In this document: positions 16,357-23,399 of the stretch, piece after piece | Layout: each line of letters begins with the position of its first letter | How positions within the stretch are numbered: the first letter of the stretch is position 1 | Assembly: GCA_041476545.1 (NCBI GenBank) | Contig: JBGOTP010000018.1 | Location: 1 to 26,470, forward strand | Direction of reading: 5' to 3' | DNA from: JBGOTP01 sp041476545 | GTDB taxonomy: Bacteria > Acidobacteriota > Vicinamibacteria > Vicinamibacterales > CAVVIG01 | Length of the DNA stretch: 26,470 nt | The notes under the pieces: model-generated | What the model saw: only the letters and a program-made list of their open reading frames with translations | Told to the model about the DNA's origin: nothing | Database searches by the model: none | Program-made: the position numbers and the translations under genes

Positions 16357-16955
16357 TCAAACGACTCTTCGACATATCCCTGTCGAGTGTGGGCCTGCTC
16401 GTGTCGGCCCCCATCTGGTGGATCATCGCGGTCGCGATCAAACTTGAAGATCGTGGTTCGATCTTCTTTGCTCAGGAACGCGTCGGCCAGGGCGGCCGCG
16501 TCTTCATGGCGTTGAAGTTCCGGTCGATGATTCCAAATGCCGAGCGGCTCACGGGAGCCGTGCAGGCGACCGCTGCCGATCCTCGTATCACGCGAGTCGG
16601 GCGAGTGCTGCGCGCAACCGCGATGGATGAGCTGCCGCAACTCTGGAATATTCTTGTAGGCGACATGAGTTTCGTCGGACCCCGTCCCCTGCGGCCGGGC
16701 GAGGTCGACGCGCGGGGCGACGGGACGTTCATTGCGCTCTCTGACGTCCCCGGATACGCCGAACGGCATCAGGTGCGGCCCGGGTTGACGGGCCTCACAC
16801 AGGTCTATGCGCCACGAGACATTGCGCGCCACGCGAAGTTCAGGCTCGACCGGCTGTATCTGAAGCGCGCTGGCTTGTGGCTCGATCTCAAGCTGATTCT
16901 GCTCTCGTTCTGGATCACCGGTCGCGGCGCGTGGGACGCGGAGCGAAAGGTCTAG
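16353..16955 (+). CDS. Small phosphoglycosyl transferase (bacterial sugar transferase, PglC/WcaJ catalytic-domain type)
   Basis: A 200-residue monotopic phosphoglycosyl transferase. It transfers a sugar-phosphate from a UDP-sugar to the polyprenyl phosphate carrier, the first step of repeat-unit synthesis. The N-terminal hydrophobic stretch (about residues 5-28) is the re-entrant membrane helix. The family signature follows: FAQERVGQGG and LKFRSM, the catalytic Asp-Glu dyad D92-E93 in MDELPQLWNILVGDMSFVGP, then RPGLTGLTQV. The length is that of the minimal PglC-like form without the extra membrane domain of WbaP/WcaJ. A clean AGGAAA site (16342-16347) precedes the ATG, which overlaps the previous stop by 4 bases. 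It is the last gene of the dense run. Confidence 0.95.
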   Translation: MIKRLFDISLSSVGLLVSAPIWWIIAVAIKLEDRGSIFFAQERVGQGGRVFMALKFRSMIPNAERLTGAVQATAADPRITRVGRVLRATAMDELPQLWNILVGDMSFVGPRPLRPGEVDARGDGTFIALSDVPGYAERHQVRPGLTGLTQVYAPRDIARHAKFRLDRLYLKRAGLWLDLKLILLSFWITGRGAWDAERKV

Positions 16956-16989
16956 AGTGCGGTCAAACCCGTCCGCATAAGAACGCCTT

Positions 16990-16995
16990 TATAAT
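16990..16995 (+). promoter_or_regulatory. Possible -10 box (TATAAT) before the flavoprotein gene
   Basis: A perfect TATAAT lies in the short spacer after the phosphoglycosyl transferase gene. In such GC-rich DNA this is unlikely by chance, but no good -35 hexamer is present 16-18 bases upstream. If real, transcription would begin near 17002, just before the ATG at 17006, giving an almost leaderless message. Confidence 0.3.
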
Positions 16996-18178
16996 GTCTC
17001 GGCTCATGAAACATCTGGAAGTCGATGTCCTCGTCGCGGGCGGTGGACCGGCGGGGCTGTATGCCGCGGATCGTCTCGCGCGGGGAGGGGCCAGGGTCCT
17101 CGTCTGCGAGGAGCACGAGAACATTGGCGATCCGGTCCACTGCACGGGCATCCTGGCCTCGGAGAGCTTTGCGGAGTTCGACCTGCCGCGCGAGTCAGCA
17201 CTCAACGACCTCGCGGCTGCCCGATTCGTGTCGCCAGCCGGTGTCACCGTTCCCTATGCGAGCCCCGTGCCCCTCGCTACCGTCATCGACCGGCCAGCGT
17301 TCGATCGGGCGCTGGCGGCCCGGGCAGTAGAGGCCGGTGCGACGGTCATGACGGGTGCCCGCGTGGCGTCGCTCGAAATGGATGGCAACGGCGTGCGCGC
17401 GATTGTGGGTGAACGGTTCGTGACGGGCCGGCTGGCCGTGCTCGCCTGCGGCGCCACCTATGCCACGCAGCGCCGGCTGGGTTTGGGAATGCCCCTGATG
17501 TACCTGCAGACGGCGCAGGCCGAACTTCCCGCCGCGACGCCGCCCCTGGACGTCGAGCTGCACTTCGGCCGGCAGGTGGCGCCGGATGGATTTGCCTGGA
17601 TTGTGCCGGTACATCGCGGCGGTGGCGTCGCCGCGGTGCGCGTGGGCGTCATGGCTTCGACCGACGCGGCAGGCTGCTATCGCCGCTTTCTGGCGCGGGT
17701 GCGGGAGCGGTGCGGAGTCTCGGTGGGCGATGTGCTGCCACGTCAGAAGATCCTACCCCTCGGCGCCATCGACAAGACCTACGGTAACCGGCTGCTGGTT
17801 GTGGGGGACGCGGCCGGCCTCGTCAAGCCGACGACTGGTGGGGGGATTTACTACAGCATTTTGAGCGCGGCATTGGCGGCCGACGTTGCGAGCGAAGCGC
17901 TTCGCCGGGATCGGCTCGACGCCCGCGCGCTTGCCGGCTATGAAGGGGCCTGGCGAAGCAGGATTGCCGACGAGTTAGAGTCTCAGACCGAGTTACGCCG
18001 GGCGGTGACGCGACTGTCCGACGACGACATCGACGGATTTTTCAATCTCGCGCTCACCGACGGCATCATGCCCATCGTGCGGTCGACGGTCCGGTTCAAT
18101 CAGCACCGCGATCTGATTCGGGCGCTTTTTCGACATCCTCCCGCCAGGCAGTTCCTCTTTCGCTCGATCGTGAGCTGA
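16994..18178 (+). CDS. Geranylgeranyl reductase family FAD-dependent oxidoreductase
   Basis: A 394-residue flavoprotein. The N-terminus carries the FAD-binding GxGxxG-type motif (DVLVAGGGPAGLYAADRL) followed by the acidic strand end LVCEEHE. A conserved cysteine sits in GDPVHCTGIL. The second FAD motif is VVGDAAGLVKPTTGGGIYYSI, a hallmark of the geranylgeranyl reductase family, which reduces isoprenoid double bonds. ATG 17006 (MKHLEVDVLV) is an equally good start; a longer GTG-started frame from 16877 overlaps the previous gene and is rejected. It follows the phosphoglycosyl transferase by 38 bases. A role in saturating the polyprenyl carrier or another isoprenoid is inferred; other FAD monooxygenase-like activities cannot be excluded. 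Its 3' end overlaps the convergent ligase frame by 186 bases. Confidence 0.85.
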   Translation: MSRLMKHLEVDVLVAGGGPAGLYAADRLARGGARVLVCEEHENIGDPVHCTGILASESFAEFDLPRESALNDLAAARFVSPAGVTVPYASPVPLATVIDRPAFDRALAARAVEAGATVMTGARVASLEMDGNGVRAIVGERFVTGRLAVLACGATYATQRRLGLGMPLMYLQTAQAELPAATPPLDVELHFGRQVAPDGFAWIVPVHRGGGVAAVRVGVMASTDAAGCYRRFLARVRERCGVSVGDVLPRQKILPLGAIDKTYGNRLLVVGDAAGLVKPTTGGGIYYSILSAALAADVASEALRRDRLDARALAGYEGAWRSRIADELESQTELRRAVTRLSDDDIDGFFNLALTDGIMPIVRSTVRFNQHRDLIRALFRHPPARQFLFRSIVS

Positions 18179-19531
18179 CACTCCGCGTCTTCCGCCGCCC
18201 CCGGTTGCGCTTTCCCTCTCGAGGCTGGCCAGCCGGTTTCTGTGTCTCTCCGATCTCCTCCCGCCCGATCCATCCTCGCGCTGTCCCACAGGGGTTCGAC
18301 GCACGTGAACCGCCAGCGCCGCGCACACGGCGAACAGGACGCCGTTTGCCGGCATTCGCAGTCCCGTCTCCCACAGGCTCTGCGTCGCCACCGCCACGAG
18401 CCCGGCCGCCGCACCGGAGCGCACCCAGAACAGGGCGGTTGCATCGGACTTGAGACGCCTGACGGTCAGGACGACCAACATGATGATCGCGCAGAGCGCT
18501 GGAAGTCCCATCAGCAGTCCGCCTTCGGCCAGGATCTGCACGTAGTGGTTGTGCGCCTGATTGAACAGGAGCTGCCGGTCGCCGTGCTGGTACACCAACA
18601 TCGCCCGGCCGAATGTTCCATCCCCCGTGCCGGTCCAGAGGAAATCCCGCACGATCGGCATCGTCTGGCGCCAGATCTCCGCCCGCTCATTGGGCTGGTC
18701 GAGCGCCTGCGAAAATCGCGTCGCCAGCGCGTCGAAATTGGCGAAATAGGTCGCCGTGATCAGCGCGAAGATTGTCGCTCCCGCGATCCACTTCACTCTG
18801 AGCCGGCCCAGTCTCGCGCGTGTCAGCGCGAATCCCGTGATCGTCGCCGCGACAAGGCCAATGACTCCGGACCGTGACACCGACACAAACAGCGTGGATA
18901 ACATGGTCAGTCCGGCGCCCACTTGCCAGATGATGGTCGAGTCCACGGCACGGACCACCGCGAGATGACGGCCGGGCAGGCCGTGCATGCGCGTTCGCAG
19001 GTGCGCCATCACCTGGCCCCACGTCAGCGGGATCGCCAGAAGGAGCCACGTCGCCATGTGATTGCGATTGACGAACGGGCCGAACGGGCGCGCACTCGCA
19101 TCGTCCGGTTTCCACACACCGTAGAGCAGCTTCGGCGATGCCGCGCTCTGGACGACAGCGATGACGCACGCCGCCGTGCCGATCCAAGCCACCCATCGGA
19201 TGACCAGGGGGATGCCCTCGCGTTCGTCGTGATCGAAGATCCTGCGGGCGAGCCAGAACACGCCGAGCAGCAACATCAGATACGCGACGCCGAGGACGGT
19301 TGCTCGCGGATCAAGACTTAGTGGTCGCGCCACTGATATCGAGGCGTCCGTCCGGTCGAGCTGTACCGCGCGTTCGAGTGCATCCGCACGAGGGGAGAAG
19401 AGTGCACGGGTCGCCGGTGGCAGTGGGACAAGCTGAGCCGCGACGACGATGACGGAGACGACGAGCGCAACGTGGAGGATGGAATCACCGGTGAAGATCC
19501 GCAGTCGAACGAGGAGCAGCCCGAGGACCAC
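17993..19531 (-). CDS. O-antigen ligase family membrane protein (WaaL/Wzy-C type), odd at both ends
   Basis: As annotated from GTG 19531 it has 512 residues. Many membrane spans are visible (ILHVALVVSVIVVAAQLV, TVLGVAYLMLLLGVFWLA, ATWLLLAIPLTWGQV). Family hallmarks are FVNRNHMA (about residues 153-160), SVSRSGVIGL, and a late periplasmic loop with FNQAHNHYVQILAEGG (H327, N328, H329). Such proteins join glycan chains to lipid A or protein, or polymerise repeat units. Two oddities: coding-like sequence (WTLFAFGGVYSWTL) continues upstream of 19531 in frame but contains no ATG, GTG or TTG; and the hydrophobic core ends near residue 410, leaving about 100 polar, Arg-rich residues whose last 62 are antisense to the flavoprotein gene. 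A frameshift or assembly error at either end is possible. It lies downstream of the Wzc-like gene. Confidence 0.82.
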   Translation of the reverse strand: MVLGLLLVRLRIFTGDSILHVALVVSVIVVAAQLVPLPPATRALFSPRADALERAVQLDRTDASISVARPLSLDPRATVLGVAYLMLLLGVFWLARRIFDHDEREGIPLVIRWVAWIGTAACVIAVVQSAASPKLLYGVWKPDDASARPFGPFVNRNHMATWLLLAIPLTWGQVMAHLRTRMHGLPGRHLAVVRAVDSTIIWQVGAGLTMLSTLFVSVSRSGVIGLVAATITGFALTRARLGRLRVKWIAGATIFALITATYFANFDALATRFSQALDQPNERAEIWRQTMPIVRDFLWTGTGDGTFGRAMLVYQHGDRQLLFNQAHNHYVQILAEGGLLMGLPALCAIIMLVVLTVRRLKSDATALFWVRSGAAAGLVAVATQSLWETGLRMPANGVLFAVCAALAVHVRRTPVGQREDGSGGRRSERHRNRLASLERESATGGGGRRGVSAHDRAKEELPGGRMSKKRPNQIAVLIEPDRRPHDGHDAVGEREIEKSVDVVVGQSRHRPA

Positions 19532-19610
19532 GAGGACCGCCAGGGGAACGAGCGTCCAGGAATAGACGCCGCCGAACGCGAACAGCGTCCAGGCAATGGA
19601 GGCGACGACG

Positions 19611-19641
19611 ACCGGCCACGCGGTGACACTGCGTGGCCGGT
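19611..19641. repeat. Perfect 11-bp inverted repeat with 9-base loop
   Basis: ACCGGCCACGC (19611-19621) is the exact reverse complement of GCGTGGCCGGT (19631-19641), with a 9-base loop. It lies just after the stop of the Wzc-like gene on the - strand, over the region where the ligase protein should begin. No T-run follows on either strand, so it is not a typical intrinsic terminator. It could dampen or couple translation of the ligase gene, stabilise the upstream message, or be a transcription-factor site. Confidence 0.7.
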
Positions 19642-19643
19642 GG

Positions 19644-21884
19644 CTAGATCGCTTCTGCGTAGTAGTTCTTGTACTGATGTCCGTAGTAGCGGGAATAGTA
19701 GTACTTGTTTCGCGCGAAGTCGACTCTGTTGAGCACGGCCACGACTGATCGCGGAAGACTTGTCTGAAGCGTCTCGACCGCTCGCTCGGCCAGGCGCCGC
19801 CGCGTCATTTCGGCGCCGATGACGAACACGGTTCCCGTGACCGTCGGCGCGAGAATCACGGCGTCGGTGACCGCCAGCACCGGCGGTGTATCGATGAGAA
19901 TCCAGTCGAACGGCCCGTGCGAGAGGTTCGTGATCAGGGTCTTCATGCGCTCGGACGAGAGCAGTTCCGACGGATTCGGCGGCGTTTTTCCAGCAGTGAC
20001 GGCCAGGAGATTCGGATCCACGGTTCGCTGAATGACGTCGCGAACGCGTGCCTGGCCGGTGAGGACCTGCGAGAGTCCGCGCTCGTTGGTGAGGCGCAGC
20101 GCGTGGTGCATGCCGGGCCGTCGCATGTCGGCGTCAACCAGCAGCACGCGTGCGCCGCCGAACGCCAGCGCCATCGCGATATTGGCCGCGGTCGTCGTCT
20201 TCCCCTCGAGCGGCTGCGCGCTGGTGACGATCAGGACCTTGGCGCCGTCGCCCGGGAACTTGGAAATCAGCGACGTGCGTAGCGCGCGAAACGACTCGCC
20301 GAAGTCATGCGGCACGTGCGCCGAGGTCAGCAGCGGATGCCGGTCGCCGCGAATGGATGGGACCAGACCGAGGAAGGGCAATTTGAGTCTGCGCGCGATG
20401 TCCTCGGGCGTCTTGATGGTGTCGTTCATGTAGTCGAGACCGAAGACCACGGCGAGCGCGGCGACCAGTCCCATGACGAACGAGACCAGCCATGTGCGCC
20501 GGCTGCCCGCCGTTGTCGGGCTCTTCGGCACCTCGGCGCGCTCGATGACGCTGACGTTGTTCTGCTTGCTGTTGCTGGAGACCCGCAGCTCGTTCTCCCG
20601 CTGCAGCAGCGCGGTCAAGACTTCCTCGTTGCTCTTCGCTTCCCGCTCCATCATTCCGTAGTTGATCCCCTTGCGGTTGAGGTCAACGGACTCGGCTTTG
20701 GCAGATTCGAGCGAGTTGTGCGCGTTCTTCTCCGCGATGCGGGCGGCTTCGTAGTCGTTCTTGACCGTGTTGACCGCTCTGTTCTTCTCGTCCTCGAGCT
20801 GGTGGCCAGTCTCCGAGATCTTCGCATTGATGTCCACGACCTTCGGATGCTTCTCCGTGTACGTCTGGAGCAGCTGAGAACGGTCGCGCTTCAGGGACTC
20901 CAGATTCGTTTTCAGGCCGTTGATCGTCGTGTTCTGCGTGATGATCGCGAGCGAATCGATCGACGTGCCCGCGTCCATCAGTTGTTTGTAGACCGCTTCT
21001 TTCTGTTCACGGTTGCTCTTGGCCTTCATGACGTCGTCGTTGTACTTCGTCAGGTTGGAGACCACCATGTTCTGCTTCTCGTCGAGCGAGAGCGCGTTCT
21101 GTTTTTCGCGGTACTCCCCGAGACTTCGCTGGCTGTCCCCGACCTTCTGCTTCTGCTTCCCCGATTCCACGCCGAGGAACTCAATCATGTTCTGCGTGCT
21201 GCTCTGCTTGCGCGCGAGATTCTGTTCAACGTAGACATCCGCCAGGGTATTGGCCGCGGCCGCCGCGAATTGCGGGTCCTCCGCCTGAAAGGTCACGTCC
21301 ACCAGGTGACTGCCACGCACCGGGTCGACTGAGACGCGTGAGAGGAACGCATTCACGAGCGACGCCTCGTCGGGCGTCTCGTCGGCCTTCGGCGTGTCGA
21401 CGACGGCCTTGGAGCGGACGAGCCCCAGCAGCTTGCCCTGGAGACCCTTCAACACGGTCAGCGGCGTCGCCGCGGGCGCCTTGCTGCCATTGAATTCGGG
21501 GATGGTTTCGAGTTTGACCTTGCGCGTCGCGATGCGACCGACATCACGGCTCTTGATGATCTTGTACTGCGTCTGGAAGTAAATTTCTGGATCTTCGAAC
21601 GCCTGTTCGGCCTGCATCGAACCCGGCAGGGCCGACGTCCGTTCGGGCTCGATGAGCACGCGCGCCTGCGCCCGATAGATTCGCTCAGTGGTGTAGCCTT
21701 GGATCATGACGGTGAGCGTGGTGAGCACGAACACCGCAAACGCGATCTGGCGGTAGCGATAGACAACCGCCAGACGGTCCAGAAGATGGACCTCGCCCTC
21801 ATTGCCCTGGGGCTGAGCGTTGGGCGGCACCGGCGGGGTGCCGCCCGTTGAACCGTGACTTGTCGGGTTGTGAGAGGTAGCCAT
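19644..21884 (-). CDS. Wzc-type chain-length regulator with C-terminal tyrosine autokinase (BY-kinase)
   Basis: A 746-residue fusion of a Wzz-like polysaccharide co-polymerase and a bacterial tyrosine kinase. A Pro/Gly-rich start is followed by the first membrane helix (about residues 48-66, FAVFVLTTLTVMIQGY), a long periplasmic coiled-coil region, and a second helix (about 463-485). The cytoplasmic kinase has Walker A at LEGKTTTAANIA (K562), Walker A' at VLLVDADMRRPG (D584, D586) and Walker B at WILIDTPP (about 660). The tail is a tyrosine cluster, with eight Tyr in the last about 20 residues; this is the autophosphorylated region that cycles to control polymer length. ATG 21884 lies 13 bases after the upstream gene. 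It should work with the Wzy-like polymerase and an outer-membrane exporter not found in this window. Confidence 0.95.
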   Translation of the reverse strand: MATSHNPTSHGSTGGTPPVPPNAQPQGNEGEVHLLDRLAVVYRYRQIAFAVFVLTTLTVMIQGYTTERIYRAQARVLIEPERTSALPGSMQAEQAFEDPEIYFQTQYKIIKSRDVGRIATRKVKLETIPEFNGSKAPAATPLTVLKGLQGKLLGLVRSKAVVDTPKADETPDEASLVNAFLSRVSVDPVRGSHLVDVTFQAEDPQFAAAAANTLADVYVEQNLARKQSSTQNMIEFLGVESGKQKQKVGDSQRSLGEYREKQNALSLDEKQNMVVSNLTKYNDDVMKAKSNREQKEAVYKQLMDAGTSIDSLAIITQNTTINGLKTNLESLKRDRSQLLQTYTEKHPKVVDINAKISETGHQLEDEKNRAVNTVKNDYEAARIAEKNAHNSLESAKAESVDLNRKGINYGMMEREAKSNEEVLTALLQRENELRVSSNSKQNNVSVIERAEVPKSPTTAGSRRTWLVSFVMGLVAALAVVFGLDYMNDTIKTPEDIARRLKLPFLGLVPSIRGDRHPLLTSAHVPHDFGESFRALRTSLISKFPGDGAKVLIVTSAQPLEGKTTTAANIAMALAFGGARVLLVDADMRRPGMHHALRLTNERGLSQVLTGQARVRDVIQRTVDPNLLAVTAGKTPPNPSELLSSERMKTLITNLSHGPFDWILIDTPPVLAVTDAVILAPTVTGTVFVIGAEMTRRRLAERAVETLQTSLPRSVVAVLNRVDFARNKYYYSRYYGHQYKNYYAEAI

Positions 21885-21897
21885 CAGCTCGTGAAAC

Positions 21898-22452
21898 CTA
21901 GTTTCCGCAGGGGGGACTGACGCAGTCCTGGGCCTGCACGGTCAGGACACCGGCCGCCGCGGCCGAAGCGACGACGATTGCCGCCACCGCGGCGTGCGCG
22001 CCGACGAATCCGACGGCGTTCGAAAGCATGGTTGGCAGACTGATAAAGGTCGAGACGGACTTGCCTGACTGCACGGCAACCATCGGGCTGGCCGCCACGG
22101 CCTTGTCGCCCGCGCCGACCAGTTCCGCTACATAGTTGCCAGGATTGACGCCCTGGAACGCGAACTGCCCCGAGCTATTGCTTACGATTGAATTGGCGAC
22201 CCCGCCGGTCTGGAGATCGCGCAAGCGGACCGTCGCCTTCGAGACGGGCTTTCCGGTCGCGTCCGTCGCGCGCCCCTCAACGGCGCCCTTGGCAGTCGAG
22301 GTGCTCCGCGCGGCGCTTGCGGCGGGCGATCCCTGGGCGAGAGAGGCCAGGCCCGAGGGGGTCCAGGTTTTGACTGGCTGCTGAGCCATCAGCGGGAGGC
22401 CACTGGCGAACATGATGCAAATCGCGATGGGACGAAGGCTCTGTCTCTTCAT
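21898..22452 (-). CDS. Secreted/anchored protein with a carboxypeptidase-regulatory-like (transthyretin-fold) domain
   Basis: A 184-residue protein. ATG 22452 is chosen over the TTG at 22470: an AGAGG/AGGAA site lies just upstream and a signal peptide begins there (MKRQSLRP, then AICIMFASGLPLMAQQ, probable cleavage after the AQ). After a Ser/Ala-rich linker comes one beta-sandwich repeat of the carboxypeptidase-regulatory-like kind (GAVEGRATDATGKPVSKATV, then SNSSGQFAFQGVNPGNYVAEL). Near the C-terminus is a hydrophobic helix (AAVAAIVVASAAAAGVLTV), then a short tail with two cysteines (CVSPPC). It is probably exported and held in a membrane. The function is unknown; being first in the unit with the Wzc-like gene suggests a role in surface polysaccharide export or envelope anchoring. 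Confidence 0.85.
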   Translation of the reverse strand: MKRQSLRPIAICIMFASGLPLMAQQPVKTWTPSGLASLAQGSPAASAARSTSTAKGAVEGRATDATGKPVSKATVRLRDLQTGGVANSIVSNSSGQFAFQGVNPGNYVAELVGAGDKAVAASPMVAVQSGKSVSTFISLPTMLSNAVGFVGAHAAVAAIVVASAAAAGVLTVQAQDCVSPPCGN

Positions 22453-22500
22453 TCTTCCTCTCTCATTCAACAGTCAATCTATCGGCGGATTGCCGACCCG

Positions 22501-22515
22501 TCAGGAGGTTCCTGA
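22501..22515. repeat. 6-bp inverted repeat in the untranslated leader
   Basis: TCAGGA, a 3-base loop and TCCTGA form a short hairpin downstream of the proposed - strand promoter. A second, weaker one (TCGGC/GCCGA, 22482-22496) lies beside it. Both would fall in the 5' untranslated leader of the secreted-protein gene and could affect message stability. Confidence 0.45.
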
Positions 22516-22533
22516 TGTATGACTCTATGAGAC

Positions 22534-22562
22534 ATTGTAGGTATCTGACGTCATGACCACAA
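22534..22562 (-). promoter_or_regulatory. Predicted promoter of the secreted-protein / Wzc / ligase unit
   Basis: On the - strand, TTGTGG (22557-22562) and TACAAT (22534-22539) are separated by exactly 17 bases, giving a -10 with 5 of 6 consensus bases and a weaker -35. Transcription would start near 22528, about 75 bases before ATG 22452. The spacer holds the perfect palindrome TGACGTCA (22546-22553) overlapping GTCATGAC (22550-22557). GTCATG occurs again at 22571-22576, 21 bases (two helical turns) away, which suggests an operator. The rest of the 22453-22703 interval has no ORF that looks coding. On the + strand a TATAAC at 22633-22638 might serve the hydrolase gene, but it lacks a clear -35. 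Confidence 0.5.
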
Positions 22563-22703
22563 GCCGAAAAGTCATGCCATCTGGTGGTCCCGGCAGAATG
22601 AACGTAACGGCGCGAACAAGCGTGCAAGACTGTATAACTCCAAGCTATTGCTCCATAAGTGCTTCTAGTATTTTACGCTTGGCCACGCGAAGCGGGAGGG
22701 GGA

Positions 22704-23375
22704 ATGGGCACACGAATCGACTTTGAGAGCAACGGCGGGAACTCTTCGGGATATCTGGCCCTCCCTGAGAGGCCCGGTCCTGGGCTCATCGTCATTCAGG
22801 AGTGGTGGGGACTCGTGCCGCACATCGAACACCTGGCCGATCGGTTGGCGGCGGCAGGATTCGTGGCGCTGGCCCCAGACCTCTATCACGGGAAACAGGC
22901 AAAATCGCCGGATGAAGCCGGCAAGATGATGATGAGCCTTCGGATCGACGAGGCTGCACGCGACCTGGACGGGGCAATCGCCCATCTGACAGCGCTGCCC
23001 GGCGTTTCGACGAAGAAAGTCGGGACGATCGGTTTCTGCATGGGAGGCGCCTTGTCGCTGTACGCGGCATCTCGCAGTCCGTCCGTCGGTGCGTGTGTCG
23101 TGTTCTACGGCGGACATCCGAACGTCAAACCGAATCTCGCGGCGCTTCAGGCGCCGGTGCTGGGTATCTACGCGGGGCGTGACACGTTCGTGAGTCCGGC
23201 CGTCGTTGCCGGTCTCGACCGGGAGCTGACGGCGCTCGGTAAACGTCATGAGTTTCATACCTACGCGGACGCGCAGCACGCGTTCTTCAACGACGATCGG
23301 CCTGGGGTTTACAACGCTGAAGCGTCGGCCGATGCCTGGGCGAGGACGCTGGAATTCCTTCGCCGCGAACTGTAG
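22704..23375 (+). CDS. Dienelactone hydrolase family protein
   Basis: A 223-residue alpha/beta hydrolase. ATG 22704 is preferred to an earlier in-frame start at 22659 because a strong GGGAGGGGGA site lies right before it and the protein then begins near the first conserved strand. The family triad is visible: nucleophile C112 in GFCMGG, D160 in YAGRDTF and H192 in DAQHAFFND. The early QEWWGLVPHIEHLADRLA and ALAPDLYHG segments are classic for the family. Length is close to the usual about 235. Dienelactone hydrolases open lactone rings in chloroaromatic breakdown, but most genomic members have unknown small-ester substrates. It has its own upstream region and no evident link to the polysaccharide genes. 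Confidence 0.95.
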   Translation: MGTRIDFESNGGNSSGYLALPERPGPGLIVIQEWWGLVPHIEHLADRLAAAGFVALAPDLYHGKQAKSPDEAGKMMMSLRIDEAARDLDGAIAHLTALPGVSTKKVGTIGFCMGGALSLYAASRSPSVGACVVFYGGHPNVKPNLAALQAPVLGIYAGRDTFVSPAVVAGLDRELTALGKRHEFHTYADAQHAFFNDDRPGVYNAEASADAWARTLEFLRREL

Positions 23376-23399
23376 CCGGCACTCCTGGTGGCACGCGTG

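Noticed and set aside
20307..21332. + strand open frame (341 residues) opposite the Wzc-like gene
   Set aside because: It is Leu/Arg/Val-biased antisense of the coiled-coil region, without ribosome site or domain.
17993..22452. PEP-CTERM / exosortase system linked to the polysaccharide genes
   Set aside because: No PEP-type sorting signal and no exosortase were seen. The secreted protein's C-terminal helix is followed by a Cys-Pro tail, not a basic cluster with an upstream PEP motif.
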